This document shows, in pieces, positions 45,693-60,093 of a stretch of DNA of 64,000 nt. The DNA comes from Hydrangea macrophylla. Taxonomy: Eukaryota; Streptophyta; Magnoliopsida; Cornales; Hydrangeaceae. The DNA is taken from NCBI GenBank assembly GCA_033977485.1, contig CM066992.1, positions 100,452,140-100,516,139 on the forward strand, written 5' to 3'. The notes under the pieces are model-generated. The model searched no databases. It saw nothing but the letters and a program-made list of their open reading frames with translations, and had not been told where the DNA came from. Made by a program: the position numbers and the translations under genes. How positions within the stretch are numbered: the stretch's first letter is position 1; every line of letters starts with the position of its first letter.

Positions 45693-48600
45693 TTAGTACA
45701 CTTCAGCCACCTTGCTAGCAAGAACTCGTTCCCGTCTTTCAATGTATCCAACTGGGAACCAACCTGCTTTCCCTTTGCATTCGCCCTCTGCCCATCCATT
45801 GTTGTCAACCTATGAAAACAGTGGAACGACAGGTAGCAATATTTGGTTTGATAAATATAAGTCTGAGAGGCGTGGGTACAATATTGGCAGGGTTTTCAGA
45901 ATGGAACCAAGCAGAAAAAAAAAATTTCAATTCTCAGGCACTAAACAGGAAAATAAAGGGAGAGTGAATAGAAACTGTAAGGGCCTGTTTCGGAATGCTT
46001 CACATAGGGTTAATTCTCATTCTCTTTTTCTATCTGGCTTTCATGAAAAGCAGTTAGCAGTATCATGTTGGTTTGACAAATGAGTGATTTTAGATCGGGC
46101 ACGGATCATAAGCAATAAAAAGAAATTTACCAAACGCTTCAATATATAGAACTAGTTGACTTATGAACCACATAACCCCTTGTGAGCCTTCCCAAACAAC
46201 CCCTCAAACAATGAATCAGATTGATCCGTGGAGGAAACAACATATAGCTGAAGCTGGCAAGAGTAAACTAGAATTCCAAAGGAGACTACTTGCACTTGTC
46301 CTAGAGTTTGGATGCCGACTGCAGTACTGATTAAAGACATACACAGGAGATGACATGACCTAGGAACAGTAAGGAACTTCACCAATAGGACTAAAATAGT
46401 CAGAGTCCAGAAAGTTCATCAGTCAATTAAAAGAAAAGCCCAGAGCAAAGGTGCTTTCACATGAGCAACTTCATGAAGAGATACAATTCCGACGTGTAAA
46501 TCAGAAGGAAACCAAGGAATTTAACTTTAAATCCTTGGTAGCCCGATCCTCGTGAGCACACCCATGCACACAATTCAATTGTGATTCACCGAAAAACAGA
46601 TGGTATAACTAATGCCTGACAGAAGACAAGCAAACAGAAGACTCGCTGATAGAAATTTTGACTACGATGTTTCAGTAGGATCAAGGTCACAGTCACAATA
46701 TATCTTCTAAATTTAACTCGATCAACAGATTCTTAGGAGAGTAATCCATGAGCAAGCAAGTCCAAAAGCAATAGACAGAATATTGAATTGCAAAAAGGAT
46801 TAATAAGAACTAAGAATATACAGGTTTAGAAAAGTGGGGTGTGGTTCATTTACAAACAGTCAAAACACGATGTTCATATAAGGTCTATATTTGTGTTGTC
46901 TCTAATTTTAATTTTCTTTCTGCATGATTCATTCTAAGAGACATGTTGGGCAAAGGTGTTGTTAAGTTTAATTCCACTAAAAGGAAATTTGAAGAGAATG
47001 TTAGATTTCCACATGATGTGAGTGTTAACATGGTTTAAAATAAATAAAGAAAGAAATTTCAAAATCAAGCAAAGAACGAAGCGCGTAAATTTAGTTTCGG
47101 AGACCCTAAATTCAAACGAGTTGCAAACCTTTCGAACAACGATAAAGTCGCCAACTGACAAAGTAAGCTCGACATCAGATTCAGCTTGATATGAGTGCAT
47201 AACCTGTAACATAAAGGAAATATGCAGTGTAAGATGAAAAGAGACACTCGTACAGAAAGCATACAGATTGCAGCTCTTGTCAGCTGACTTTAGTTCAGAA
47301 TACATCTACTATATGACTAGGGGTGTACACGAGCTGAGCCGCTCAACAAAGGCTCCCGACTCGGCTCGTATAATAAACGAGTCAAGCTCGAGCTTGAATA
47401 TAGGGCTTGGTTAATAAATGAGCCAAGCTTGAGCACACATGGGCTCGGCTCGATAAGGCTCGTGAACAGTTCGATTAAGGCTTGTATAGTAGGCTCGTGA
47501 AAAATGCATTAATAGGCTGGGTAAGGGCATGTTTAATTATATATAGTGATATAGTGATAATAATAATTACAATATATATATGTAAAATTAATGCATGTGC
47601 ATCTACATATTCATCTATTAAAAGTACAATACATGCATACATGCATACATACATATTTTATATATGGGATTTGCTAACTTACAGCATAGGAGACTTTTAG
47701 CGATGAAAAACAAGGTTTTAGTGACGAAATTTTTTGTCGCTAAAAGTTGGAACCTTAAGCAACAAAAATTTTGTCGCTAAAAACCTGTTTTTCGTCGCTA
47801 AAAGGGTTGTTGTATGCTGCTAACTTACAACTATCATGTTGTAAGTTAGAAGCCCCCTTTATATATACATATATTTGGTTATTAAAACTAAAAATATAAA
47901 AATATTTTGTTTCATCAATATCAAAGTAGTATTCATCATATCATAAAATATATATATATATATATATATAAAAGTCATAGTTTGGAAAGCGTTTGGGATG
48001 CAAAGTAGTTGAACAAATGTTTTTTTTTTTAAATTATAAAACTAAAAACTATGCTTCCCAATTTTTGCATCCCGAATGTTTCCCAAATATATGTGACAGT
48101 GGATCCACAAGATTTTCACTGGAGGATGTTAGAAGAAAGAGATAGGAAGAATAATTTTTGATATATCATTCATCCAGATAGTATAGGTTTATATACAAGC
48201 TAGTAAAACCAAAAAAGGAAAGAACAAAGAAGGAAATAAAAAGATTACAATCAATCAAGAATAAAATCATAATCAATCTACCCTAAAAACCAGTGATTCA
48301 GTTTGACCATAATTAATATATTCCAACACTCCCCCTCAAGCTGGAGCAGGAGTAAAGATATTGATCAGACCTAGCTTGATTAAAGATGACTTCAGGAGTG
48401 AGGGGCCAACGGACTTTGTGAACATGTTGGCAGTTTGATTAGTGGAAGGCACAAACTCTGGGACAATGATTCCAGATCGAACTTTCTCTCTAATGAAGTG
48501 AACATCGACTTCAATATGCTTCATACGTTCATGGAGGACCGAGTCAGAGGCAAGCATAAGGGCAGACTTGTTATCACAGAATAGGGTAGAAGAGCCACTA

Positions 48601-51600
48601 ACTGGAAAACCCAATTCTTTTAGTATTGAACGCACCCATAGGAGCTCACATGTTCCCTGAGCCATGGCCCGACACTCTGCCTCAGCGGAGGAACGAGAAA
48701 CCACAGCTTGTTTCTTACTTTTCCACGAGATAAGATGATTTCCATAGAACGTGCAGAATCCAGACGTGGACCGACGATCACTCTTAGACCCAGCATAGTC
48801 TGCATCTGTGAAGCAGGACACTCCAGACTGTGTCCCTGCAGAATAAAATAATCCAAGACCTGGACAAGTCTTGAGATACCGAAGAATATGATGAACAACA
48901 TCTAGGTGAGATGATCGAGGTGCATGCATAAATTGACTCACAACACTAACAGCAAATGTAATGTCTGGTCTAGTGTTGGTCAAATAGATAAGACGGCCAA
49001 CAAGCCGCTGATAAACCGAAGCATCAGGAAGAAGTTTCCCAGACTCAATGGACAGCTTATGATTGGGATCTATGGGGGTGGAGGCAGGACGACACCCCAT
49101 CATACCTGTATCTTGCAAAAGATCCAGAGTATATTTTCGTTGAGACAGTGAGATTCCCTGACGAGAGCGAGCAACTTCTATCCCGAGAAAATATCGAAGG
49201 GGACCTAAGTCCTTAACGTCGAAAGATTGACTACGGGCCTTCTTGACTTTATTAATACCTAGAACATCGTCCCCTGTAATAATAATATCATCCACATATA
49301 CCAGTATAATAACTGTGCGTCCATCAGGTGTACGATGGGTAAAACAAGTGTGATCAGAGTGGCACCGAGTGAAACCCAAAGATAAGACAACATTACTGAA
49401 TCGGTTAAACCAAGCCCGAGGAGATTGCTTAAGCCCATATAAAGATTTCCGAAGACGACATACCTTCCCTGAATACTCCCCCTCAGCGCGAAAACCAGGT
49501 GGAGGATCCATATAAATAGTTTCATCCAAATCCCCATTGAGGAAAGCATTTTTGACATCCATTTGGTGCAAGGGCCAAGAAAAAGAGGCAGCCAGAGAGA
49601 TAATAAGGCGAACTGAAGTCAATTTTGCAACCGGAGCAAAGGTAGCACTAAAGTCTTTGCCGGGAATCTGAGTAAAGCCTTTAGCCACTAGACGGGCCTT
49701 ATATCGCTCAATAGTACCATCAGCCTGATATTTGATGGTGAAGACCCACTTGCACCCAACAGTTTTCTCACCTGGGGGGTAAAGGCACAAGTTCCCAAGT
49801 TTGGTTACGTTGAAGTGCATCCATTTCCACGGTCATGGCAGCCACCCACTGTGGATCCTGAAGAGCCTCAGACACAGACCGAGGGATGGATGTGGAATCA
49901 ACCTGACTAAGAAAAGAGCAATAGGAATCTGAAAGACCCTGGTAAGACACATACTGAGCAATAGGATGATTAGTACTAGCAGAAAAACCATAACGGTTAG
50001 GAGGACGGCGAAGCCGTGTGGAATGTCTAGTAGGTAAAGGAGTAGAAGCATTACCAGATTCCGGGGAAGACCTTGGAAGTGGAGTCTGAGCAGGAGGCCG
50101 GCGAGAATACACCTGAGTAGGAGCGGTGGTAATGACCAGAGGAAGAGAGGAGCAAGTCTCCGAAGATGGTTCAAACAGAGGAACAGGACGCGGAAGCAAC
50201 TCAATATCGTCAGATAAAGGAGCAGGAGAAGAAGCAGGAACAGACTGAGGACCTGCAAAAAATGGAGTATCCTCCAGAAACGTAACATCCATAGAATGAT
50301 ACATATGACGAGTGATCAGGTCATAACACCGGTAACCTTTTGACATAGGTGAGTAGCCTAGGAAGATGCAACGGACAACTTTATTGTCTAATTTGGTTCG
50401 AGTGGGACTGCGATTCTGGACAAAACAGGTACAACCAAATACACGGGGTAGAATAGGGAAGAGAGTTTTGTCGGGCTGAAGAAGTTGCATTGGAGCTTTG
50501 CCTTGTAGGTCACGGCTAGGAGTTCGATTCAGGAGAAAGGTGGCAGTAAGAACAGCTAAATGCCAGAAGTATTTGGGTACATTCATCCCACAAAGAAGAC
50601 ATCGAACAACAAACATGATGGAGCGATTCTTTCGTTCCGCCACACCATTCTGCTCTGGAGTATAAGGACATGTGAGTTCCTGGAGAATACCATGTTTATT
50701 AAGTGCAGCCCGAAACTCATTAGTAATATATTCCCGACCATTATCAGAACGCAAATGACGGACAACTGTGCTAAATTGAGTTTTAATCATTTGCAAAAAA
50801 TTAGAGAACAAGGAAAAAACTTCAGATTTCTTTTTAAGCAAATAAATCCATGTGCACCTAGTATGATCATCAATGAAGGTAACATAATAACGATGTCCAG
50901 AAATAGCAATAACAGGGGAAGGACCCCATACATCCGTATGAATAATATTAAACATAGAGGGTGCACGATGCATGCGAGGTATATAAGGAGAACGAGTATG
51001 TTTAGATAATTCACACACCACACAACTGAATTTAAATTTCTGGCAGGCTTTATTTAATAGAGGAAAAAGTTGACAAAGATAATTAAAGTTAGCATGGCCC
51101 AAGCGGGCGTGCCACAATTTTATTGACTCAAAAGAAAAACTAGAAGACTTAGACGACCCTGAATCAGGCAAAACTGATGCCTGAAGACTCGAAAACGACA
51201 AATGTAAATTCCCGCCAGGTGGATCACCGAAATAGTAGAGGCCATCCCGCTCATATCCCTTGCCAAAAATCTTCTTCGAAATCCGGTCCTGCAAGAGACA
51301 ACAATCAGGTAAGAACACAACTGCACAATTAAGAGATTTTGCAAGACGACTAACAGAGAGAAGATTGTAAGGAAAAGTAGGGACATGAAGAGCAGAAGAT
51401 AAAGAGATACTAGGAGAGAGACAAATATCGCCCTTACTTTTGACAAATATAGTAGACCCATCTGCAATCCGGACAGATTGGGAGATGGGGACCAGAGAAG
51501 ATGAAAATAAAGACAACTCACCAGTCATATGATCACTGGCACCGGAATCCAGAATCCAAGAGGGGTTACTAGACCCAACATGGAGTGCAGTAGAAGATGT

Positions 51601-54600
51601 ACCTGAGGCCAGAGTAGCAGTGGGAGTAGTGCCAGAGTGGGAACCTTGCTGAAGTAATGAGCCCAATTGAGACTGAAGATGACCTATCTGAGTCTGCAGT
51701 TGGAGAAGATCCGGAGTAGATGCTGTTTCAACAATAGCAGCAGTGCGAGTTGGAGCCTTTCCTTTATTGCGAAGAGGCTTCTCCCGAAGTTCAGGATGAA
51801 GCTTGAAGCAACGGTCCTTAACATGACCAAGAATACCACAATGAGTGCAAAATGGGCGATTACCAGAACCAGGAGGACGAGTGAAAGGCCCAGACGAGGC
51901 AGCAAGAGCCATCTGGTCTGGCACAGGAGACGGCTCAGGTAAAGCAGGAGATATCAAGCGCCGACGACGCTCATCACCATCAAGAGTGGCAAAAGCCTCA
52001 AATAAAGATGGCAAATGTGAGGTATTTAAAATCTGAGTACGAAGAGATTCAAACTCAGGTTTTAAACCCATCAGGAATTGGTATGTGTGCTGGCGATTGA
52101 GGCGTCGAAGAGCAATGGTGGCTGCCTCGGTGGGAAATTCACTAAGGGGCTCATATTGAGCCAATTCCTCCCCACGTGATTGAAGGTAGCCAAAATAATC
52201 TGCAACGGAGAGACCCAAAGCAAGCTGAGAGGCGTGGGCAACCTCCTGATAGAGCTCAAAGATACGGGAGTCATTGCACTCATAAGCATACATTTGAGTC
52301 AAAGAGGTCCACAGATTGTGAACAGTGTCATGAAACATGAACATATGGTAGATCCGATCCTCCATAGAGTTAAACAACCAACCCAGTATGGTACAGTTGT
52401 CAATATCCCATTGTGCAAATGTGGGATCAGAGATTGCTGGCTTCGGTTTAGTACCCAAAATCCACCCAAACTTGCCATGTCCTCCAAGGTAAAGCCGAAA
52501 AGAACGTAACCACGCTGCGAAATTCCGCCCATTCAACAACACACTCGTAACCCTATGAGCAGGGGTGTGTTGAGAGAGAGATAGATCTGGACGTATAGGT
52601 GCAGTTTCCTTATCATTAACCATATTGGAATATCTGAATCCGGATAAAAGCCAACAGAGACACAGAGAATCGGAAGCGAATGGAGGATAAAGAGCACTAA
52701 GGCTCTAATGCATCACACGGATGCGAAGGAGGCCCACGGAGGGGCAGACGGTAGCAGGACAAGCTGCCGCTGATGGGAGGAGGACCGACAAGTGTCGGCG
52801 AGGACTGTGAGGGGCTGAGGGGCCTTCGGCGAGGGGTGGAGGGAGGCTAGAGGGGGGCGCCGAGAGGTGGAAGGTGTGTGTGGGCTCGCCGAAGGTGGCT
52901 AGGAAGGTGGGGGTGATGCGGCTGGTGTGCGGCTGGTGATGGGGGTGGGCTAGGTTTGGTGTTTTAGGCTCTGATACCAAGAAGAAAGAGATAGGAAGAA
53001 TAATTTCTGATATATCATTCATCCAGATAGTATAGGTTTATATACAAGCTAGTAAAACCAAAAAAGGAAAGAACAAAGAAGGAAATAAAAAGATTAAAAT
53101 CAATCAAGAATAAAATCATAATCAATCTACCCTAAAAACCAGTGATTCAGTTTGACCATAATTAATATATTCCAACAATATTAAAGTGATCCCACCATTT
53201 ATTTAATGTGATATTACTGACACATGTAATTGGGTAACATTTGGGATGGAAGGTAGTTGCACAGATGTTAAAAAGTATAATTGTTGCTGGTTTTTTTTTT
53301 TTTTTTTTGTCTAAGTTACAAAGCACTTGATAAGAGCTTTGTTTTTTTAGTTTAAAATGAAAATGCCAGAAAAAAAATCAAATGGCTCATCAAGTTTTGA
53401 TAATAATAAGAAAAAAGTGCACTTTGGTTATGAAGTTAGAAGTGAATTTTTTGTCCCACATTGGAACGAAATAGAAGGGACAGACTGAGAGGTTGTCTAT
53501 ATAAGCCTGACTTACCCCCTTCTATAGGTCACAAGATCAAGGCACTTGAGCCGAGCTCAAGCTCTGAGACGAGCTTTAGCCTGAGTTTAATTTTTCAGAT
53601 TAGTCGAGCCAAGCTCAAGTCGAGCTTGTTCAGAGCTTGAGTTCGAGCGAATTGTCATGCTTAATTGAGTGAGCTCGAGTCGAGCTCGATCTTGCTGGGT
53701 TCTTATCGAATCGGGCTGGAGTCAGCTCGTTTATGTATTTCACGAGCTCGAGCGGAGCTTGAGCATGGTTCAAACAAGTTGAGCCGAGCCTTAAAAGCTT
53801 GGCTCGTGTACACCCCTATATACGCCTATTTGCCCAACATAATCAACCAAAACTAACTTTTTTTTACTTGCCTCTCCTAAAAAGTGACCTCTGCTTTCAG
53901 TTGATCCATTTTGCGTTGGAGAAGCAACACCATTATCTTCCTCGTATGATGGAGGTGGAGGCATTCTATCCACACTTGGAGTGGGAGCAGCTTCAATTCG
54001 GTGTCTCTCTGATGCCATCTGTACATCAAATAAGGGTGTAACATGTCATAACATTCTGAAGCAGGAATGCATGTAGGCTCTGTTTCGTTTGCGGATGTAG
54101 AGAAGGAAAAAGAAAAAAAGGGAATAATAGTCCGCACTCCGCCGTGTGGCTTGCCAATCTCACACGGGACTATTAGTCCATTTTAACTAAATAATCCAGA
54201 ATTTGGGCCATCAATGGGGAATAGGATTTAGGCTTATTAACCCCGGGAATAGTCAATTAAATTGGACTAATTATACAATCCGCCCAAAGGCATCCAAACA
54301 TGGCCCGAGCATTTTTTCCTTTCCTTTCCCTCACCAAGTCCATGAACCAAACAGAGAATAAAGTCTATATAAAAGATAGATTCAGCCTCAACAGGAGGTG
54401 AGGAGATGGGGAATGAAGATGTTATAATGCCAAAAGTTCAAGGTAACAGGGTTGCCTACATCGCCATCAAGCTGATCAAGTATCTCCAGAACTCTCTGAT
54501 GGTAAGTACGTTCTGATTCAACCTTCAACACAGACCAAACAACACCTTAGGATAAATTTTGAAGTCTGATCTCCGTGAATAAATATGTGTATATTCAAGA

Positions 54601-57600
54601 CAGTTAGGTTAGGAGTGGGAAGATTGTATTACCATTGCAATAAGACGCTGGAGAGTTAACCTCTGTTGTTGAGCTTCCACAGCAGCCATTGCCGCAGAAG
54701 CTTCCTTCCCCAATATTCCCATGTTTGACTTCAGATCTTGCAGCTTAGTTTCAGCTGCTTCAAGTTTCAAAGCCACGTCGGGATTGCCCATCCCTTCTCT
54801 AAATTTTGCTTGCCGTCTGGAAACTTCAATAGCCTGTCTAGGTTCAAGATAGAATAAAAGTATAAGACACTACAAGCTTGTAGGAGGACACTTGCTTTAC
54901 TTACAAATGTTGTATAGATAACAAAATGAGTTGAGCACCACGAGACTACCCAACTATTCACTAGCAAAAAGACCAGAACAGAAAGAAAGTGGGAGCACCA
55001 GACATCAACCAACAATGAAGCCTTATACAGTCATACCCCAACAATGGTCGATTGAATCAGACAAGTCATACGAGTTGACTCGAGATTCATACAATCTAAT
55101 AATATTCATGATTCATAGTTTTGGACTTTAAAATTTTTAAGTGGAAGTATCTTGAGCCTTGATATTGAAGGAACTTGTGTTAATTGTTATTTTGTTCATT
55201 TAAGCTGTTTTTACATGGATAGAGTACATACATATATGTTCTTGTTGAATTTCTAGAAGAAGTGAATCGTTAAGATTCACGATTTGATATGATTACCAAT
55301 TCATAATTTTGGCCAACGAATTGACAGTTCAATACATGATTTGACAACCATGCCCCCAACTACTTAGGTTCGACATTTTCTCCATTCTACTCCATCCAAC
55401 CGTAGCCTCATCTACACCATTTGATAAATTATTTTTCTTTACTACAACTCATCACTCATGTCAATTTTTGTCTTCTTCTACCCCTAGCATACCCATAACA
55501 TGATGGGAGCATCATGTAGAAAAATTTCATGCAACAAATAACGTCATAGACACACAGCATATTATCTTAAAATACCTGAGCTTCAGCCTCTTGTCGCATT
55601 CTATCGTAACGTTGTGCAAGATGCCGAGCATCTTCCAATGGAGCTCCCATTACCATCGCTCTTAATGGCTCTGCAACCTGTTGAATGAAATATGCATCAA
55701 CCCCTTAACTGAAAGGCTTTCCCAGAAGAAGGATGGTGAAAATAAATAAAACGAAAAAAGAATGCGTAGTAGTAGAGTAAAATATATTAGGCTCGATAAA
55801 AAGGATATAGGGCTGGCCTACTTTGTACAAACAATAGCAGAAACCAAATGCTAAAATCTGAGACATTTAGGCCCTTTAAAATTCATCTTCAGAAATCAAC
55901 CACAAATCTATATAGCACAGACACTTCAATTTGGGTGCCATGTCCGTGTCGGGCAAGCGGAAAAACGTATCTTAATCCTTTTCTATATCGGACACACACC
56001 AAACATGCTTTGGACACGAGGCTGACATGGAAGTGGAGACGGCAAGGTGGCTCCTTTGAAAATGTTTCTAAATTCAAGAAAAATGCCTTCATATGATAAA
56101 GAGGGATATAGTGATGAGGTTTTTTTTTTAATTTTATTTTATAATATTATAAATTAGGAAATGGAGTGGACACGACAAGGTATATTGTCTAAAACCAAAG
56201 ATGGTCTAAAAACAAAAAAAAAAAAAATTATTCGTTGCATCCTACCCTTGTCCATATCCTACATTTCTAAGATTTGTCTTGTCTTCGTAGTGTCCTTGTC
56301 ATACCCCCACTAGATAGCCCAAAGAAATGAGAGCATTTTTGCTCACCCCATTTTGCTCACCCATGACTCCACTGGGTGACATGTATCTTATTCCAGAAAT
56401 TATGTTGATAGTACAGTTGGAATGGAATGGGACACATGTCACCCAATGGAGTCATGGGTGAGCAAAAATGCTCTCACAAGATCTAGGCCATATGAAGCAC
56501 AAAAAATTGAATTACAGGGAGACAACAGAAAATTTTGATAATACAGACTAGATAATTTGTCATCAGCCCATCGAATAGAGCCACATCCCAACAACGTAAA
56601 CAGTAAGCTATAGAAATCTTTGCTATCCCAGCCAATTTAGAGCTGCTTGCTAATACATCAGTCGATAGCTCAAGTATCAATGTGCTATACATTGTATCTA
56701 CACACACACAAAAACAAATATATATATATATATATATATGTTTGTTTGTTTTCGATGTAGTCCGATTAGCCTACAAATAGCACCTTGATCTTAGATTATT
56801 ACACTAAACATTACCAATTAAAAGTTCTAAAGTAAATTGTCCCATATATCTCCAATGCAATGTGCAGCTGGTAATTTAATGTTTAAGTTAATTGCTTATT
56901 TCAAGCAGTGGTTCTAATGTAAACTTCTTGTTGACGTTTCAGTCAATCGGAAAAAAGTGCAAACCCTATACATGAAGCTCCCACCACTGCAGGCTCCGGG
57001 AAAAAATAATCAGTCGGTGGATCTCAATACAACTTCGAACCACCAAAGTGATTCCATACTGGCCAATATGTAAAGATACACAGGATGCAGAGAAAATCTC
57101 CTAATGTTGATAATAGTATTGTAATGTCGAAATACTGTAACAAAGGGTAAACAACCATTTATAGTTGGGAATCAAAGTGTTACTTTCTCAGTCTAACTTC
57201 AATTTGCCTTATTGCTGTATAATACTCATCTACAGTGGTTAGTCACACGGTATTGCCCAGTACAAGTCAGTTTCTTCAATAAATAAGGTGCTATAACACA
57301 TTAACACCTGATACTTGTAAAGCTAGTTTAAGACATTGTCAAGGTTCATGTAATAATGGTTTAAAAATCCAGATACCCATCCCTGATTATCCGAGGATCA
57401 AATTTAGTAGTGAAAATTTCATTAATGGCTGGATTATAACATGATGGTGGATCCTATATGTTTGAAGATGTAGGAATAAATTTAAATTAATGATCAGTCC
57501 TCTGAGTAGGCCAAGTAGCAAAAACCAATACCTACCTATTTTTTTCTTGCAAGGATTATAAAAGGCACCAAAGGGGAGGGGGGGGCGCCGTGGTGGGGGT

Positions 57601-60037
57601 GGTTGTTGTGGGTTGCAACCTATGTACATAGAAAGAACCATACAAAGAGCTACGCATGATTTGTGTCCTCCAAAAAAATCAATAATGGGAAGTAGGGGTT
57701 AGAAACGATCGAAAAACAAGAACCAAATTTAGTCAATGTATAGAGGATGTCAACCCTTCAAAAGTTCTACTATGCTCTCCAGTCTCCCCAAACACACCAA
57801 ATATAAGAGAGATGTGACTAGGTGTACTACGAGAAATCACGGACATTTCATACCAGTTCTCCTCTCAAGCAAGTACAAATGCGGTTGGCATGGATGATCC
57901 TGAAAAATACCAACAATCATAACAAAAAATCAAACCTGTGTACCAAGAGCTTTCAAGAGATTTCCATGCTCCTTCTCCATTTGAGCACGTGCTCGTCCGA
58001 AACTTAGTGCAGCTTTTGACAATGTACTACCACTGGTACATGTATTCTCAGTACCATATTTCCTGCTATCTTCTGACAATTTAGTTCCTATTGAACAAGG
58101 CATACATATAGAGATAATGAACATCAAACTTCTTGATGCCAAGCCAAACTAGAATGCCAACAACTAACATGAAGCTCCAGCAAATCACCTATCTCAACTT
58201 GTTTGGACCCAGTGACAATATAACCTTCAACACCACGAACAATCTCTCTTTGAAAATGCTGAGAAACACAAGTAAAGATTAACAAAGTTGAGAACAGAAT
58301 AAGTAAATTCAAAGAAAAAGAGTGCGAAACCATAATAGACTTCGCCAACCTTTGCTGCTCGTGTTGATAAGTAAAGCTTCTCAAGTTTCTGATGCTGCTT
58401 AAGTTCTGCCTCATCCGTAACAACACTATCTGAACCTCCATATCCTCCACCCCCGAACTGCTTCAAAACTGCCTGAAGTTAAACTAAATGATATCAAAAT
58501 ACTTGCTTTGAGAGTGGAAAAGAAGTCAAAGTTTGCAAACCTCCATTTACAAACTCTAAATTTAAGCATTTTGATCATGCATACACGCAACTATTGAAAC
58601 AAAGGAAGCATGGGGGAAGAAATAACTAGAGTGACACTATGGATCAATAATATAATCCAAAACTAACTGGGTCATAACAAGATAATTGGGTAGAAGAACC
58701 AATTGCAAGCATTGAAATAACCATGAAATATCTGTTATATCCATAAAATTTTTTTTTTTTTTTTTAAATAATCAAAATCATATTCCCCATGCATGCAGAT
58801 TGACTTAATTGAGAAAACCTTTACTTAAGTATCAGCAAGTTCAGTCACACGTTTAGGTAGATATGTGCATCCAGCTCACCTCTGACTTTAAACTTGGAAG
58901 AAATTTCGATCTAGTAAGCTGAGGTTTTTCATGCAGCAATGTGTTCAACTTCGATATAAATCCCTCTCTGACACCAATTTATCCTCTTGGGGTATTTCCA
59001 TGGGGCTATGGTTATATCATAGCTCCATTGTTTTTAGACTCCCCTCAGCCCGCCCCCAGCACGAGCACGCAAAATGAATTTGGAGCCCATGTCATCTCTC
59101 CCTGATGCGATATTATATTTTCAATTTCAGCTGTTCAATAAATTGCTCTCATCCAAACTGGTTAGCTTCAATTTATCTGTCATACCCATGTTTATTAAAA
59201 TGTAAATATAAAAGGTGAGTGAGAAATTCCTACGTAAGGGACGTCTAAAGACTAAACGAACATTGTTTCATCGTCAATTTTGCACCGGCCAACAGGGAAA
59301 AAATGCCCAATGTTTTAAAACCCTAACCATTTCATTCATATACCCGTAATTTTTAGTACAAGCCAAAAGCCACATTTTGCCATACATTCCAAATGACCCA
59401 AAACAACGTGAATCTTCAATATTACATTGAAATTTTTAAGACCCGTAACTGGACCTTTGCAAAGACAAGCTATAGACTATACTATCTAATTTTTAGTAAC
59501 ATCTTTGGATTTTTCCAAATTTAGAATGTGACAAAATCTCAGTTCTTCTCATTGCAGGCATCCCAAAAGACCCAGATCGAATGATTAATAATTGAAACCA
59601 ATTCTTCCATCTATTCAAACTATTACCTTTAAATTTAGCTGCTGCGTTTAATAAATTTTGTATGTATATCCTCAACTACCATAATTAAATCCATTGGATT
59701 GATGATTGTACAAATGAAAATTCAAATTTACACTAACACACACACAAATATATATATATATATATATATACATACACACACATATATATATATATATATA
59801 TCAATTATGGAATTCAAATGCATTAGGCAGATCCAATTCATACAGCGAAAGTACTTGGAAGACATACACACATAAATCATCAAAAATCGAGCAAAGATTT
59901 GGAAAGATCAATAATATTTTGTAGAGTTCAAATACAAACATATACATAGTGACTAAGAAAAAAGTAACTAAAATTCACATGGATCTATGAAACAACCGCA
60001 TAGTGAATGCATATTTGTATTTAGAGAATTGGAGATC

Positions 60038-60093
<56 letters not shown>

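Larger units (their letters stand above)
48131..53177 (-). mobile_element. Copia-3: nearly intact Copia retrotransposon in intron 8 of gene C
   Basis: LTRs of 198 bp at 48131-48328 and 52980-53177 differ at two positions by eye (in the stretch AATTTTTGAT versus AATTTCTGAT and in GATTACAATC versus GATTAAAATC). On the minus strand they begin TGTTGGAATATA and end TTTCTTCT. Target repeats are ATGTT (48126-48130) and ATATT (53178-53182), one mismatch. The primer-binding site and purine tract are intact. Length is 5,047 bp. It is the best candidate in the window for a recently active element. Confidence 0.92.
47318..53818. mobile_element. hAT-like element in intron 8 of gene C, opened by Copia-3
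   Basis: The left end TAGGGGTGTACACGAGC and the right end GGCTCGTGTACACCCCTA are inverted copies, followed inward by GAGCC/GGCTC-rich subterminal repeats (47330-47520 and 53540-53800). Flanks TATATGAC and TATACGCC agree at six of eight positions, fitting an old hAT duplication. Without Copia-3 it is about 1.45 kb. It has no transposase. Confidence 0.75.

Noticed and set aside
53665..54041. Plus-strand open frames rich in Ser/Arg near gene C exon 8
   Set aside because: They come from GAGCTCGAG-type subterminal repeats of the hAT and from the antisense of exon 8.
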